Assembly: GCF_002088935.1 (NCBI RefSeq) | Contig: NZ_NCSS01000006.1 | Location: 434,001-498,000, forward strand | DNA length: 64,000 nucleotides | Direction: 5' to 3' | Source: Henriciella litoralis | GTDB taxonomy: Bacteria; Pseudomonadota; Alphaproteobacteria; Caulobacterales; Hyphomonadaceae | Shown: positions 55,051 through 63,798 of the stretch, one piece after another | Numbering within the stretch: the stretch's first letter is position 1 | Layout of the letters: each line of letters starts with the position of its first letter | The notes under the pieces: generated by a model | The model's input: the letters and a program-made list of their open reading frames with translations, nothing else | Database searches by the model: none | Told to the model about the DNA's origin: nothing | Position numbers and translations under genes: made by a program

Positions 55051-56508
55051 GTGAGCTACGCCATAGACCTGTTCATCGACGGAAAGCGTGTGGCCGGAGA
55101 GGGCGAGACAGAGTTCATCTGCCGCAATCCCGCCACAGGCGAAGAGATCGGCCGGTTCCGTGAGGCCAGTCCCGATCAGATCGAGGCCGCGATTGCATCT
55201 GCCACCCGGGCTCAAAAAGACTGGGCTGCGATGCCAGCGGAAGATCGCGGCCGGATCCTTCGCAAGGCGGCCGAGATTTTGCGGTCTCGCAACGACGAAC
55301 TCGCACGCATTGAGGTGCAGGACACTGGCAAACCCATTGCCGAGGCCAACGTTGTCGATATCCAGACCGGTGCAGACGCGATCGAACATTATGCCAATCT
55401 CGCCGGCAGCCTGGCAGGTGAGTATCAGGATTTCGGATACGGCTTCTATTACACGCGCCGCGAACCAGTCGGCGTTTGCGGTGGTATCGGCGCCTGGAAT
55501 TATCCGCTGCAGATAGCCTGCTGGAAGTCCGCCCCGGCGCTTGCGGCTGGAAATGCAATGATCTTCAAGCCGTCGGAGCTGACTCCAATAAATGCGGTGG
55601 CTCTAGCCGAGATCTATTGCGAGGCGGGTATGCCGCCCGGCGTCTTCAACGTCCTTCAGGGCGAACGAAACCCCGGCGCCGCGCTTGCCGCTCATCCGGC
55701 TGTCGCGAAGGTATCCTTGACCGGTAGCGCCCCGACTGGGCGCAAGGTGATGGAAGCGGCATCCCCGCGCCTGAAGGAAGTCTCGCTCGAGCTTGGTGGC
55801 AAGTCCCCGCTGATCATCTTTGATGATGCCGATCCTGAATATGCAGCGCGTCTCGCCATGTATGCGAACTTCCTGACCCAGGGCGAAATCTGCGCGAACG
55901 GCACGCGCGTCTTTGTTCAGGCTGACGTTTATGACGACGTCCTCGAAGAAATTGTGAAACGGACCAAGACGCTGAGAGTCGGCGCTCCGGATGATCCGGA
56001 AACGCAGATTGGCGCGCTTATCTCCGAGAACCATCTTGGTGTCGTAAGTGGCTTTGTTGAGCGGGCGCGCGAAGCTGGCGCGACGATCCTGTGCGGTGGT
56101 CACCGTGTCGATGTCGCGGGACATCAGGGGGGCGCGTTCTATGCGCCGACGGTCATCGCCGACAGCACGGACGATATGGAGCATGTTCGCGAGGAGATTT
56201 TCGGGCCGGTCATGACCGTTCTGAAGTTCGATACCGAGGACGAAGTCGTCGCCCGCGCAAACCAGTCCGACTACGGCCTGGCGGGCGGCGTGGTCACGAA
56301 AGATTTGGTCCGGGCCCATCGCGTAGCGGCGAGCGTTCAGACCGGCATGTTCTGGATCAACACCTACCAGGCCCAGCCAATGCAGATACCGTTCGGCGGC
56401 TACAAGCAGTCCGGCATTGGCCGTGAGAATGGCTGGGACGTCCTTGATGCCTACACCCAGAAGAAGAGCGTCTTTGTGCAGATGAAGCCCGAAGACCTTC
56501 CTTTCTGA
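55051..56508 (+). CDS. betB: Betaine-aldehyde dehydrogenase, GTG start
   Basis: A 485-residue NAD(P)-dependent aldehyde dehydrogenase very close to BetB along its length. It has RREPVGVCGGIGAWNYPLQIACWKSAPALAAGNAMIFKPSE, catalytic Glu247 (LELGGKSP) and nucleophile Cys281 (GEICANGTRVF). The product would be glycine betaine if betaine aldehyde is the substrate. AAGGAAG precedes the GTG at 55051; an earlier frame to 54982 overlaps the promoter dyad. It is followed by a TonB-dependent receptor gene 49 bases on. Confidence 0.9.
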   Translation: MSYAIDLFIDGKRVAGEGETEFICRNPATGEEIGRFREASPDQIEAAIASATRAQKDWAAMPAEDRGRILRKAAEILRSRNDELARIEVQDTGKPIAEANVVDIQTGADAIEHYANLAGSLAGEYQDFGYGFYYTRREPVGVCGGIGAWNYPLQIACWKSAPALAAGNAMIFKPSELTPINAVALAEIYCEAGMPPGVFNVLQGERNPGAALAAHPAVAKVSLTGSAPTGRKVMEAASPRLKEVSLELGGKSPLIIFDDADPEYAARLAMYANFLTQGEICANGTRVFVQADVYDDVLEEIVKRTKTLRVGAPDDPETQIGALISENHLGVVSGFVERAREAGATILCGGHRVDVAGHQGGAFYAPTVIADSTDDMEHVREEIFGPVMTVLKFDTEDEVVARANQSDYGLAGGVVTKDLVRAHRVAASVQTGMFWINTYQAQPMQIPFGGYKQSGIGRENGWDVLDAYTQKKSVFVQMKPEDLPF

Positions 56509-56557
56509 TCTTTCAATCAATCAAAAAAACACCGCAACGCGGCTCCGGGAGGATAAT

Positions 56558-58885
56558 ATGAAGAAAACAGATCGATGGTCCCTGATGATGGGGGCTGCAT
56601 CCACTCTTGTTCTGTCTATCGCGGCGCCTGCCATGGCGCAGAATGCGGACCAGAAAGATAGCCGCAGCCGCGTCCTTCAGACCGTAAAGGTGACCGCTGA
56701 GCGCAGAGAAGCCTCACAGCAGGATGTCCCAATCACAGTCGCGACTGTCGATGAGCGGATGTTGAGCGAGGGCGACTATCGCACCAGCGAGGATCTTGCC
56801 CAGCAGATCCCGGGCCTGCAGATCAAGTCGTCTTTCTCGGCATCAAACCCGACCATCTTTATCCGCGGCGTCGGCATAAATGACTTCAACCCCGCCAATA
56901 GCGGCGCGATCGGCGTCATGATCGATGACATGTTCTATAACTCGACCACTGGTCAGCTTTTCCAGCTATTCGATCTGGACCGGGTGGAAGTGCTGAAGGG
57001 TCCGCAGGGGACGCTCTATGGCCGTAACACCACTGGCGGCGTTCTGAGCATTCATACCAAGGAGCCTGGCTTCGAGACGGGCGGTTATGTCAACGCGACC
57101 TATGGCCGGTTCAATCAGTTGGACCTTGAGGGCGCCTTCACGCTTCCTGTGAGCGACACGCTCTCTTTCCGCCTGTCCGGCGTCTCCAATACACGTGATG
57201 GCACGCGCGACATCGCTTTTCCGGACGGAACCAGCCGCGAAAAGAACGACGTCGATTTCCAGGCTGCCCGGCTGCAAATGCTGTTCGAGCCGAACGATGC
57301 ACTGAAAATTCTCGGCAAGCTGGAATATGGCAAGAGCAGCGCGACCTCTCGCTCCTATGAGAGCCAGGGTCTGATCAATTTCACAACGGGGCAGTATGGC
57401 CTTGCCGACTATGACGGCGTCTGCGGCGGCCGCGGCGCTGCGGTCTGCGGCGATGCTTTCGGCTATGTCGATAATTCCGATCCGTATTCTGGCGCAGAAA
57501 ACCTCAAGGATACGCCGGAGGAGGTCGAGGCCTTCACAGCGAATCTGCGGGTCGAATGGGACCTCGGAAACTTTGAGTTGACCTCCGTTACAGGGTATCT
57601 GGACACCAACAGGGAAGCGATCCTTGAAGTCGACGCGTCGCCGAACCGGCTTGTCGAAGAATATATCAAGGATGGGTCTGAACAGTTCAGCCAGGAGCTA
57701 CGCCTCGCATCGAAATGGGAAGGTCCGCTCAGCCTGATCGCAGGCGCGTTCTATCTTCAGGATGAGCTGACCGGTCAGGATTCGTTTGAGCTGCTTGCCG
57801 GCCTCAACCCGACGCCCGGCACGCCGTATTTCGATGCCACCAATTTCATTCTGCGGACAGACCGTTTCTATACCCAGAAGACCGACACCTTCGCCGTGTT
57901 CGCCCAGTCCGACTATGAGCTGACGGATCGGTTGACCGCCACGCTTGGCGCCCGTTTCACCTGGGAGGAGCGTACACTCGATCACGTTGCCTATGCCGGG
58001 CCCGTCGACGCTGTCCCGCTTACAGAAAAGGTTCCCGTTTATGCGACGTTGCTCGACACGAGCAATTTTGCAACGGATGAACTTACGTTCGAGGAGCCGA
58101 CCTTCCGCGCCGCGCTTTCCTATGATGTCAGCGATGACGTGATGATGTACGCGTCTGTGTCGCGGGGCTTCAAGAGCGGTGGCTTCAATACCGGCGCGAC
58201 GTCAGATCCGATCGAAGCCTCGGTGGTCAAACCTGAAAAGCTGATGGCCTACGAGGCCGGCGTGAAATCTGAATGGTTTGACCGCTCGCTTCGCGCCAAT
58301 GCGTCGGTTTTCTATTACGATTATACCGATCTTCAGGTCTTTGGCCTCGCGCCGGGAGCTGTTCCAACACAGACCCTGTTCAACGCCGAAGAGGCCGAGA
58401 TCAAGGGGCTTGAGTTTGACCTTACGGCTCTTCCAGCTTCAGGCCTCGAACTGTCGCTCGCCGGGACGTATCTCGATGCTGAGTACACGAAATTCGTGAC
58501 GCCGATCGGACAGGACTTCTCCGGCAATACGATGGTGGCAGCGCCGGAATGGAGCCTTGTGGCGCGTGGACGGTACGATACCGGCCCGATCTGGGGTGAC
58601 CTCGGTCTCGTGGTCAGCGCCGATGCAGCTTATACAGGCGATCAGTACTTCGACACGCAAAATACCGATCGGCTTGCTCAGGACGGCTACTGGCTGGCGA
58701 ACGCCCGTCTTGCGCTACGCCCGCAGACCGGACGCTGGGAAGTTGCAGCGTTCGTGAAGAATATCGCCGACGAGGAGTATACCGTCGACGCCTATGATGT
58801 GGCTGATTTCGGCTTCGATGAACTGGTTTACGGCGACCCCCGGACTTACGGCGTCAGCCTGACCTATAGATTCGGGAGTGACTAG
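56558..58885 (+). CDS. TonB-dependent outer membrane receptor
   Basis: A 775-residue receptor. The signal peptide is MKKTDRWSLMMGAASTLVLSIAAPAMAQ; a TonB-box-like stretch (LQTVKVTAERRE) precedes the plug with VRGVGINDFNP-type (IFIRGVGINDFNPANSG) and VEVLKGPQGTLYGRNTTGGVLSIHTKEP. The 22-strand barrel ends in YRFGSD. The type is common in Hyphomonadaceae and sphingomonads for organic compounds rather than a recognisable siderophore. GGGAGGA is 6 bases before the ATG. Co-transcription with betB suggests uptake of the same compound. Confidence 0.9.
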   Translation: MKKTDRWSLMMGAASTLVLSIAAPAMAQNADQKDSRSRVLQTVKVTAERREASQQDVPITVATVDERMLSEGDYRTSEDLAQQIPGLQIKSSFSASNPTIFIRGVGINDFNPANSGAIGVMIDDMFYNSTTGQLFQLFDLDRVEVLKGPQGTLYGRNTTGGVLSIHTKEPGFETGGYVNATYGRFNQLDLEGAFTLPVSDTLSFRLSGVSNTRDGTRDIAFPDGTSREKNDVDFQAARLQMLFEPNDALKILGKLEYGKSSATSRSYESQGLINFTTGQYGLADYDGVCGGRGAAVCGDAFGYVDNSDPYSGAENLKDTPEEVEAFTANLRVEWDLGNFELTSVTGYLDTNREAILEVDASPNRLVEEYIKDGSEQFSQELRLASKWEGPLSLIAGAFYLQDELTGQDSFELLAGLNPTPGTPYFDATNFILRTDRFYTQKTDTFAVFAQSDYELTDRLTATLGARFTWEERTLDHVAYAGPVDAVPLTEKVPVYATLLDTSNFATDELTFEEPTFRAALSYDVSDDVMMYASVSRGFKSGGFNTGATSDPIEASVVKPEKLMAYEAGVKSEWFDRSLRANASVFYYDYTDLQVFGLAPGAVPTQTLFNAEEAEIKGLEFDLTALPASGLELSLAGTYLDAEYTKFVTPIGQDFSGNTMVAAPEWSLVARGRYDTGPIWGDLGLVVSADAAYTGDQYFDTQNTDRLAQDGYWLANARLALRPQTGRWEVAAFVKNIADEEYTVDAYDVADFGFDELVYGDPRTYGVSLTYRFGSD

Positions 58886-59368
58886 GCTGCGATCTGGCGC
58901 ATAGCCATGCGTCCGCCGGACATCTTCGGAATACCGAAGCGACAACCGAAGTCGCATGTCCGCTATGGCGGCCGGGCGTCGCCTTGATCTTCAACTAGGA
59001 GCGTTCATAATCGACGACGTTTCCGACGGGCAGGGAAGGGGACCTTACCCGGTCCGGTGTAGAGACATGCCCATCGCGCAAGACGAATAGCCGCCAGGCA
59101 CGGCGTCCATGCCAGTATTCTGCTCTGCTCCACCCCGGGTGGGGTAGAGCATATTCCTGTTAAAAGAACGATGTCTCCGGCACCCGGACGAAAACTGGGA
59201 ATTCTAGCTCTAACATACCTGGCGAGATCGCCGCGCAGAGACTTCGGCTCGAATATCGGAGCTGAACAGGGGGTTCTGTAAAAAGAGAAACCGCGCTGCA
59301 TAAAAAAGCCCGCCAATGGCGGGCGTTTTCGGCAGTTTCGAGATCTTCGCTCTAAATTTGCATCTGTG
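58886..59368. other. 483-base gap after the TonB receptor: branched inverted repeats, no gene
   Basis: At 58900-58967 nested repeats can fold into a three-way junction. CATAG/CTATG and CGGACAT (58917-58923)/ATGTCCG (58956-58962) enclose two hairpins, CTTCGG-AATA-CCGAAG and CGAC-AACCGAA-GTCG. The rest holds no supported frame, and a minus-strand frame through the tRNA is spurious. The tRNA-Ser terminator lies at the right end. Confidence 0.5.
59302..59324 (-). terminator. Terminator of tRNA-Ser
   Basis: On the minus strand, GCCCGCC-ATT-GGCGGGC followed by TTTTTT. It lies 45 bases past the tRNA 3' end. Confidence 0.88.
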
Positions 59369-59458
59369 TGGCGGAGGGACGGGGATTCGAACCCCGGGAA
59401 CGCTTGCACGCTCGCTAGTTTTCAAGACTAGTGCATTCAACCACTCTGCCATCCCTCC
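59369..59458 (-). tRNA. tRNA-Ser (TGA anticodon)
   Basis: A 90-nt type II cloverleaf with long variable arm. GGAGGGA pairs with TCCCTCC, the T arm has GTTCGAATC, and CCA is encoded. The anticodon loop CTTGAAA gives TGA, at 59422-59424 on the complement. Confidence 0.96.
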
Positions 59459-59691
59459 GCTAGGTCGGCTGTTTCCTTCAAGACGCAGCGAAATGCAAGA
59501 GCAGCACTGAATCTCAATTTTGCCAAACTTTCGCAGCAAGTAAATTTTCTGTTTCCGCACTCTTCCAATCTGGGCCTATCAATTCAAAGAATCTCAACTC
59601 CAGCCTGATACACCCATACCAGGTCAGGAAGAATCCCGACCCGCCCAGGAAAGAATTCCAGGTGCGAAGATGACCACAGAACGAGGTTCAA

Positions 59692-60966
59692 ATGGCAAAG
59701 CCGCTCAACGTCCGCATTCCGATTCTGGTTACATCCGGAATCCTGGCTCTGGCCCTTTCGCCTGCGCATGCAGACAGAAGGGCGCCTGGGAGCAGCGACC
59801 GCGCCGAAACATTTGCGATCCCGAGAGCCAATTCGAGCGCCGTTGACAATGAGTGGCGCGGACCCGTTACCAAAACGGGTTCTGTAAGCCTGCCATCAAC
59901 ACGGCAGCAAATTCGTTTCACCTATCCAGGCAGCGCGCAATCAAAGCGTGGTCAGATCCCGCAAAATTCCCCGAGTACAACCAGCACGCCTGTGAAACTG
60001 GTTCCCGTTCGCGCAGCAACCGCTCACCAGCGCATCGCGCCGAAGTCCAGCGCCGGCTATCCCGGTGATGCCCTCAAAACGCTGGCACCCGCAGCGGTTT
60101 CCGGACCTGCTGTTTCACCAGTCTCTGCGACTGTCACACTGGAGGAAACCGGTCTGGCTTCCTGGTATGGCCAGGCTTTTGACGGAAAGCTGACTGCAAA
60201 CGGCGAAATCTTCGACGTAAATGCCATGACGGCGGCTCACCCCACGCTCCCGCTGCCTAGTCTCGTGCAGGTGATCAATCGCGAAAATGGCCGTGAAGTT
60301 GTTGTTCGCGTCAATGATCGTGGCCCGTTCGTCGCCGATCGTATCATCGATTTGTCCCGCCGAGCGGCAGATGCGCTGGATCTGACCGATCAGGGTACTG
60401 CTGAGGTCTCTATCCGGTATCTCGGACCAGCGCCCGCCATCAATATCGAGGCGCCATCCCTCAGCCTTGTCGCGAATGAACGCCAAGCGGTCACAAGCGA
60501 ACCGCTTCAACTCGTGTCGGCTGAAACGCAGGCGCCTCGCCGTCCTTCGCTCTACGACCAGGATATTCTGCTCGGTGGCGCAGAGCCTTCGCTTGGCGTT
60601 CCAGATCCAGGCCAGAGCGTGCCAACGCCTGCAAGGACTGCGCCCAAAGTCACTTACGCAGCTGCGACACCGCAAGCCCATTCCCCAGCGCCGACACCGG
60701 CAAGCTACACGCCGCAGTCTGCTTCAGCTGGCTTCAACCCCGGTGTTTATGTCCAGATCGGCTCATTTTCCGACATCAGCAACGCACAGCAGATGAGCGC
60801 CACAGTTGATCGCAACTTCAACACCGACATTGAAGCTGCGCGTGTGAAAGGTGCCGACTACTTCCGGGTCTTCATCGGACCGTTCCCCACAAAGGATGCG
60901 GCCGAGCGCGCCAAGCTTCAGATGAAGTCAAACGGCATACGTGATGGATTTCTTGTCCTCAGATAA
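59692..60966 (+). CDS. rlpA: RlpA-family septal protein with SPOR domain
   Basis: A 424-residue exported protein. The signal peptide (RIPILVTSGILALALSPAHA) lacks a lipobox. A low-complexity linker follows, then the double-psi beta-barrel of RlpA: GLASWYGQAFDGKLTANGEIFDVNAMTAAHPTLPLPS with VVRVNDRGPFVADRIIDLSRRAADAL. After a Pro/Ala-rich linker the C-terminal SPOR domain (VYVQIGSFSDISNAQQM ... YFRVFIGPFPTKDAAERAKLQM) should bind denuded septal glycan. It is probably a division-site lytic transglycosylase. It is followed by a D,D-carboxypeptidase gene. Confidence 0.92.
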   Translation: MAKPLNVRIPILVTSGILALALSPAHADRRAPGSSDRAETFAIPRANSSAVDNEWRGPVTKTGSVSLPSTRQQIRFTYPGSAQSKRGQIPQNSPSTTSTPVKLVPVRAATAHQRIAPKSSAGYPGDALKTLAPAAVSGPAVSPVSATVTLEETGLASWYGQAFDGKLTANGEIFDVNAMTAAHPTLPLPSLVQVINRENGREVVVRVNDRGPFVADRIIDLSRRAADALDLTDQGTAEVSIRYLGPAPAINIEAPSLSLVANERQAVTSEPLQLVSAETQAPRRPSLYDQDILLGGAEPSLGVPDPGQSVPTPARTAPKVTYAAATPQAHSPAPTPASYTPQSASAGFNPGVYVQIGSFSDISNAQQMSATVDRNFNTDIEAARVKGADYFRVFIGPFPTKDAAERAKLQMKSNGIRDGFLVLR

Positions 60967-61007
60967 CATGCCTTGCCATTGACGGGCGTCTCAAAGCGGC
61001 CCTTTTT

Positions 61008-61042
61008 CTAGGTCATATTCTGTCTTTAAGAACGCGACCTAG
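61008..61042. promoter_or_regulatory. Dyad in the promoter region of the D,D-carboxypeptidase gene
   Basis: CTAGGTC and GACCTAG (7 bp, 21 bases apart), ending 15 bases before the ATG at 61057. It may be an operator or a leader hairpin; the function is unknown. Confidence 0.3.
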
Positions 61043-61056
61043 CTGGAGACCGCTTA

Positions 61057-62214
61057 ATGCCCCGCCTGACATTGCTTGCCGCAGCTGCCATGACCTTTGT
61101 CATTGGCTTGCCGGCAAGCGCCCAATTTATCGATACCCAAGCCGAATACGCCGTCATCATGGATTATGAGACCCAGGAGGTCCTCTATTCCAAGAATGGC
61201 AGCGAGCCGATGATCCCGGCGTCGATGACAAAAATCATGACGGCGCACGTCGTCTATGACTCCATCGAAAAAGGCGAAATTTCTCTCAGCGATGAACTCA
61301 CGGTCAGCGAGCGGGCCTGGCGCGAAGGTGGTTGGGCGACAGGCGGCTCAACGATGGGGCTGAAGATTGGCGAGACACCAACCGTTGAGGACCTCATCCG
61401 CGGTGTGGTCATTCTCTCTGGAAACGATGCCTGTATCGTTCTGGCTGAAGGGCTCACCGGCTCCGAAGAGGCGTTCGCCAAGCTGATGACCGAAGTTGCA
61501 CAGGACATGGGGCTGAAAAGCGCACACTTCAAAAATGCCAGCGGCCTCGAAGCAGAAGGTCACGTAATTTCTGCTGTGGATCTTGCACGCCTTGCAGCCA
61601 TGGAAATCAAGAAATTCCCCCAATATTACAAGTACTACTCCGAGAAAGAGATGACCTGGAACGGCATCACCCAGGGCAATCGCAATCCGCTTCTCTACAC
61701 GATGGATGGCGCGGACGGTCTGAAAACAGGGCACTTGTCAGTATCTGGCTATGGCTTGACGGCATCCGCTGTCAGGGATGGTCAGAGACGCATTCTGGTC
61801 CTCAATGGCCTGCCATCAATGCAGGCCCGCGCAGAAGAAGGCGAACGCCTGATGCGTTTGGCGTTCACGGCCTTTGATACGCGCACCATCACACCCGGTG
61901 AAACGCCGCTGGCAACGCTCCCCGTCTGGAACGGCGAGTCCCGCACAGTCGGTGTAAAGCTTGCTTCCGATGTTCGCGTGGCGGCCCATGCACGCGCCTT
62001 CGATGAAGCCACGTCTGAAATCGTCTATGACGGCCCTCTTAAGGCCCCGATTGCAGCCGGAGACGAAGTCGCGCGTCTGGTCATTACAATTGAGGGCAAG
62101 GATGAGCCGGTCACGGCCCCTCTAATCGCGACTGAATCGGTTGGAAAACTTGGATTTGTTGGCCGGGCCATCGAAGGGCTTAGCCTGAAGCTTGGTAACG
62201 GCTCTGCAGAATGA
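61057..62214 (+). CDS. D-alanyl-D-alanine carboxypeptidase (penicillin-binding protein 5/6 family)
   Basis: A 385-residue periplasmic peptidase that trims pentapeptide stems of peptidoglycan. The signal peptide ends at PASAQ. The serine-protease triad motifs are PASMTKIM (Ser56, Lys59), SGN at 121-123 and KTG at 223-225. The C-terminal domain is PBP5-like and may carry an amphipathic membrane anchor (LGFVGRAIEGLSLKLG). It overlaps tmk by ATGA. Confidence 0.93.
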   Translation: MPRLTLLAAAAMTFVIGLPASAQFIDTQAEYAVIMDYETQEVLYSKNGSEPMIPASMTKIMTAHVVYDSIEKGEISLSDELTVSERAWREGGWATGGSTMGLKIGETPTVEDLIRGVVILSGNDACIVLAEGLTGSEEAFAKLMTEVAQDMGLKSAHFKNASGLEAEGHVISAVDLARLAAMEIKKFPQYYKYYSEKEMTWNGITQGNRNPLLYTMDGADGLKTGHLSVSGYGLTASAVRDGQRRILVLNGLPSMQARAEEGERLMRLAFTAFDTRTITPGETPLATLPVWNGESRTVGVKLASDVRVAAHARAFDEATSEIVYDGPLKAPIAAGDEVARLVITIEGKDEPVTAPLIATESVGKLGFVGRAIEGLSLKLGNGSAE

Positions 62215-62843
62215 CGGCCCGCGGGCGCTTCATAACGATTGAAGGCGGCGAAGGCACCGGCAAGTCGACATTGATTGAAGCGCTTGCCCAACACCTTCGC
62301 AGCCAGGGACTGTCTGTCGTCGTGACGCGTGAGCCCGGCGGTACACCGCTGGCAGAAAAGGCGCGGGAGCTGGTGCTGTCCACCTCAGAGGACGATAGCT
62401 GGAGCGGCCTTGCACAGACCTTGCTCGTGAGCGCCGCGCGCGCCGATCACATTGAGAAACGTATCGAACCGGCTCTTTCGGCTGGGTCATGGGTTTTGTG
62501 TGACAGGTTCGCTGACTCGACCCGCGTCTATCAGCGCCTAAGCGGGGCGAGCCCAGCCGACATCGAGACCATAACGGCCTTAGCCGTTGCAGATACCGGG
62601 CCCGACCTGACCTTGCTACTTGATGGACCGGTTAAAGATCTGCTCGGCCGACGTGAGAGCAGAGGTGTATCTGACACATTTGAATCCCGCCCCATCAGCT
62701 TTCATGAAGACGTTCGAAAAGAATTTCTGGCTCTGGCGGCGGGAGAACCTGATCGGTTTGTGATCCTTGATGCAATGAAGTCGCCTGACGAGGTTCTTGG
62801 CGACGCCATTGCCGCGCTGGCCTCAAGACTGAGCCTCTCATGA
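62211..62843 (+). CDS. tmk: Thymidylate kinase
   Basis: Phosphorylates dTMP to dTDP. The 210-residue product has P-loop GGEGTGKST at 12-20, the substrate loop VTREPGGTPLAEKAREL and CDRFADSTRVYQ, whose DR[YF] is typical. It overlaps by ATGA both the carboxypeptidase gene before and holB after, in the conserved order Dac-tmk-holB. Confidence 0.95.
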   Translation: MTARGRFITIEGGEGTGKSTLIEALAQHLRSQGLSVVVTREPGGTPLAEKARELVLSTSEDDSWSGLAQTLLVSAARADHIEKRIEPALSAGSWVLCDRFADSTRVYQRLSGASPADIETITALAVADTGPDLTLLLDGPVKDLLGRRESRGVSDTFESRPISFHEDVRKEFLALAAGEPDRFVILDAMKSPDEVLGDAIAALASRLSLS

Positions 62844-63787
62844 CAGATCGACCCGCACTCCCGCTCTATGGGCATCAAAAAGCCCAAGGCGCATTCCTGA
62901 AGGCCCGCGCGGGCCATCGGCTTCATCACGCCTGGATCGTAGAGGGGCCTTCAGGGATCGGAAAATCCCGGTTCGTTCTGCGCCTTGCCGGCATGCTGCT
63001 CGGCGCGCAGGGGACGGAGGATGATCCAGCCGCTGCACCTCCGGAAGATCCCGTCATGCAGAAGATACTGGCTGACGCGCATCCCGACCTCAAACACGTG
63101 ACGCGCCAGCTAAATGACAAGGGCAACCTCAAGCAGGACATCTCTGTCGATCAGATCCGGGATCTGAACAGTTTCTTCAGCCTGAAACCGGCCTTGGGCG
63201 GCTGGCGTATCGGCATTCTGGATTCGCTCGATGAGATGAACACCAACGGCCTCAACGCCGTTCTGAAAACGCTTGAAGAGCCGCCAGCTCAGGCCATAAT
63301 TTTCCTGATATCTCACGCGACCGCACCGGTTCTTCCAACGATAAAATCCCGCTGTCAGACATTGCGGCTGGATCCGCTCAGCCGCGAAGATACAGCCCGC
63401 GCACTCGCCGAAAACGATGATGAAGTCGCGCCGGGGCTGGTAGATCTGGTCAATGGCAGACCCGGCCGCGCCGCCGAACTGACCGGACCAAAAGTACTTG
63501 CGGCAGCCAATGCCGCGCAAACACTTCTCAGATCGCTTCCAAGGCCGAATGAGGCCCAGTTATCAAATGCGATTGCCGCTGCATCAGAGGACGATCAGAG
63601 CTTCCGTGTGTTCTCCGAAGAAGTGCTCCGCTGGCTCGCCGACCGGGCAAATGACGACGCCCAATGGGCCAGCACATGGTTTGAGGCACAGCAAATTGTA
63701 ACGACGCAGAAGGGCCTCCACATGACGGGGGCGCAAGCTGCGTCAAAGCTGGTATCGTGCCTTCAATCGACGGCCAAGGCCCGCTAG
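62840..63787 (+). CDS. holB: DNA polymerase III subunit delta prime
   Basis: A 315-residue clamp-loader ATPase-like subunit. It has the nucleotide loop GPSGIGKSRF (Lys42), the long helix with ISVDQIRDLNSFFSLKPALGGWRIGILDSLDEMNTNGLNAVLKTLEEPP, and the SRC arginine finger motif (TIKSRCQTLRL). The zinc-binding cysteines of E. coli delta prime are absent, as in other alphaproteobacteria. It overlaps tmk by ATGA and precedes a TatD gene by 11 bases. Confidence 0.9.
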   Translation: MTDRPALPLYGHQKAQGAFLKARAGHRLHHAWIVEGPSGIGKSRFVLRLAGMLLGAQGTEDDPAAAPPEDPVMQKILADAHPDLKHVTRQLNDKGNLKQDISVDQIRDLNSFFSLKPALGGWRIGILDSLDEMNTNGLNAVLKTLEEPPAQAIIFLISHATAPVLPTIKSRCQTLRLDPLSREDTARALAENDDEVAPGLVDLVNGRPGRAAELTGPKVLAAANAAQTLLRSLPRPNEAQLSNAIAAASEDDQSFRVFSEEVLRWLADRANDDAQWASTWFEAQQIVTTQKGLHMTGAQAASKLVSCLQSTAKAR

Positions 63788-63798
63788 ACGAGGTCTTG

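Noticed and set aside
59005..59409. 134-codon minus-strand frame
   Set aside because: It crosses the tRNA-Ser and its terminator; composition is not protein-like.
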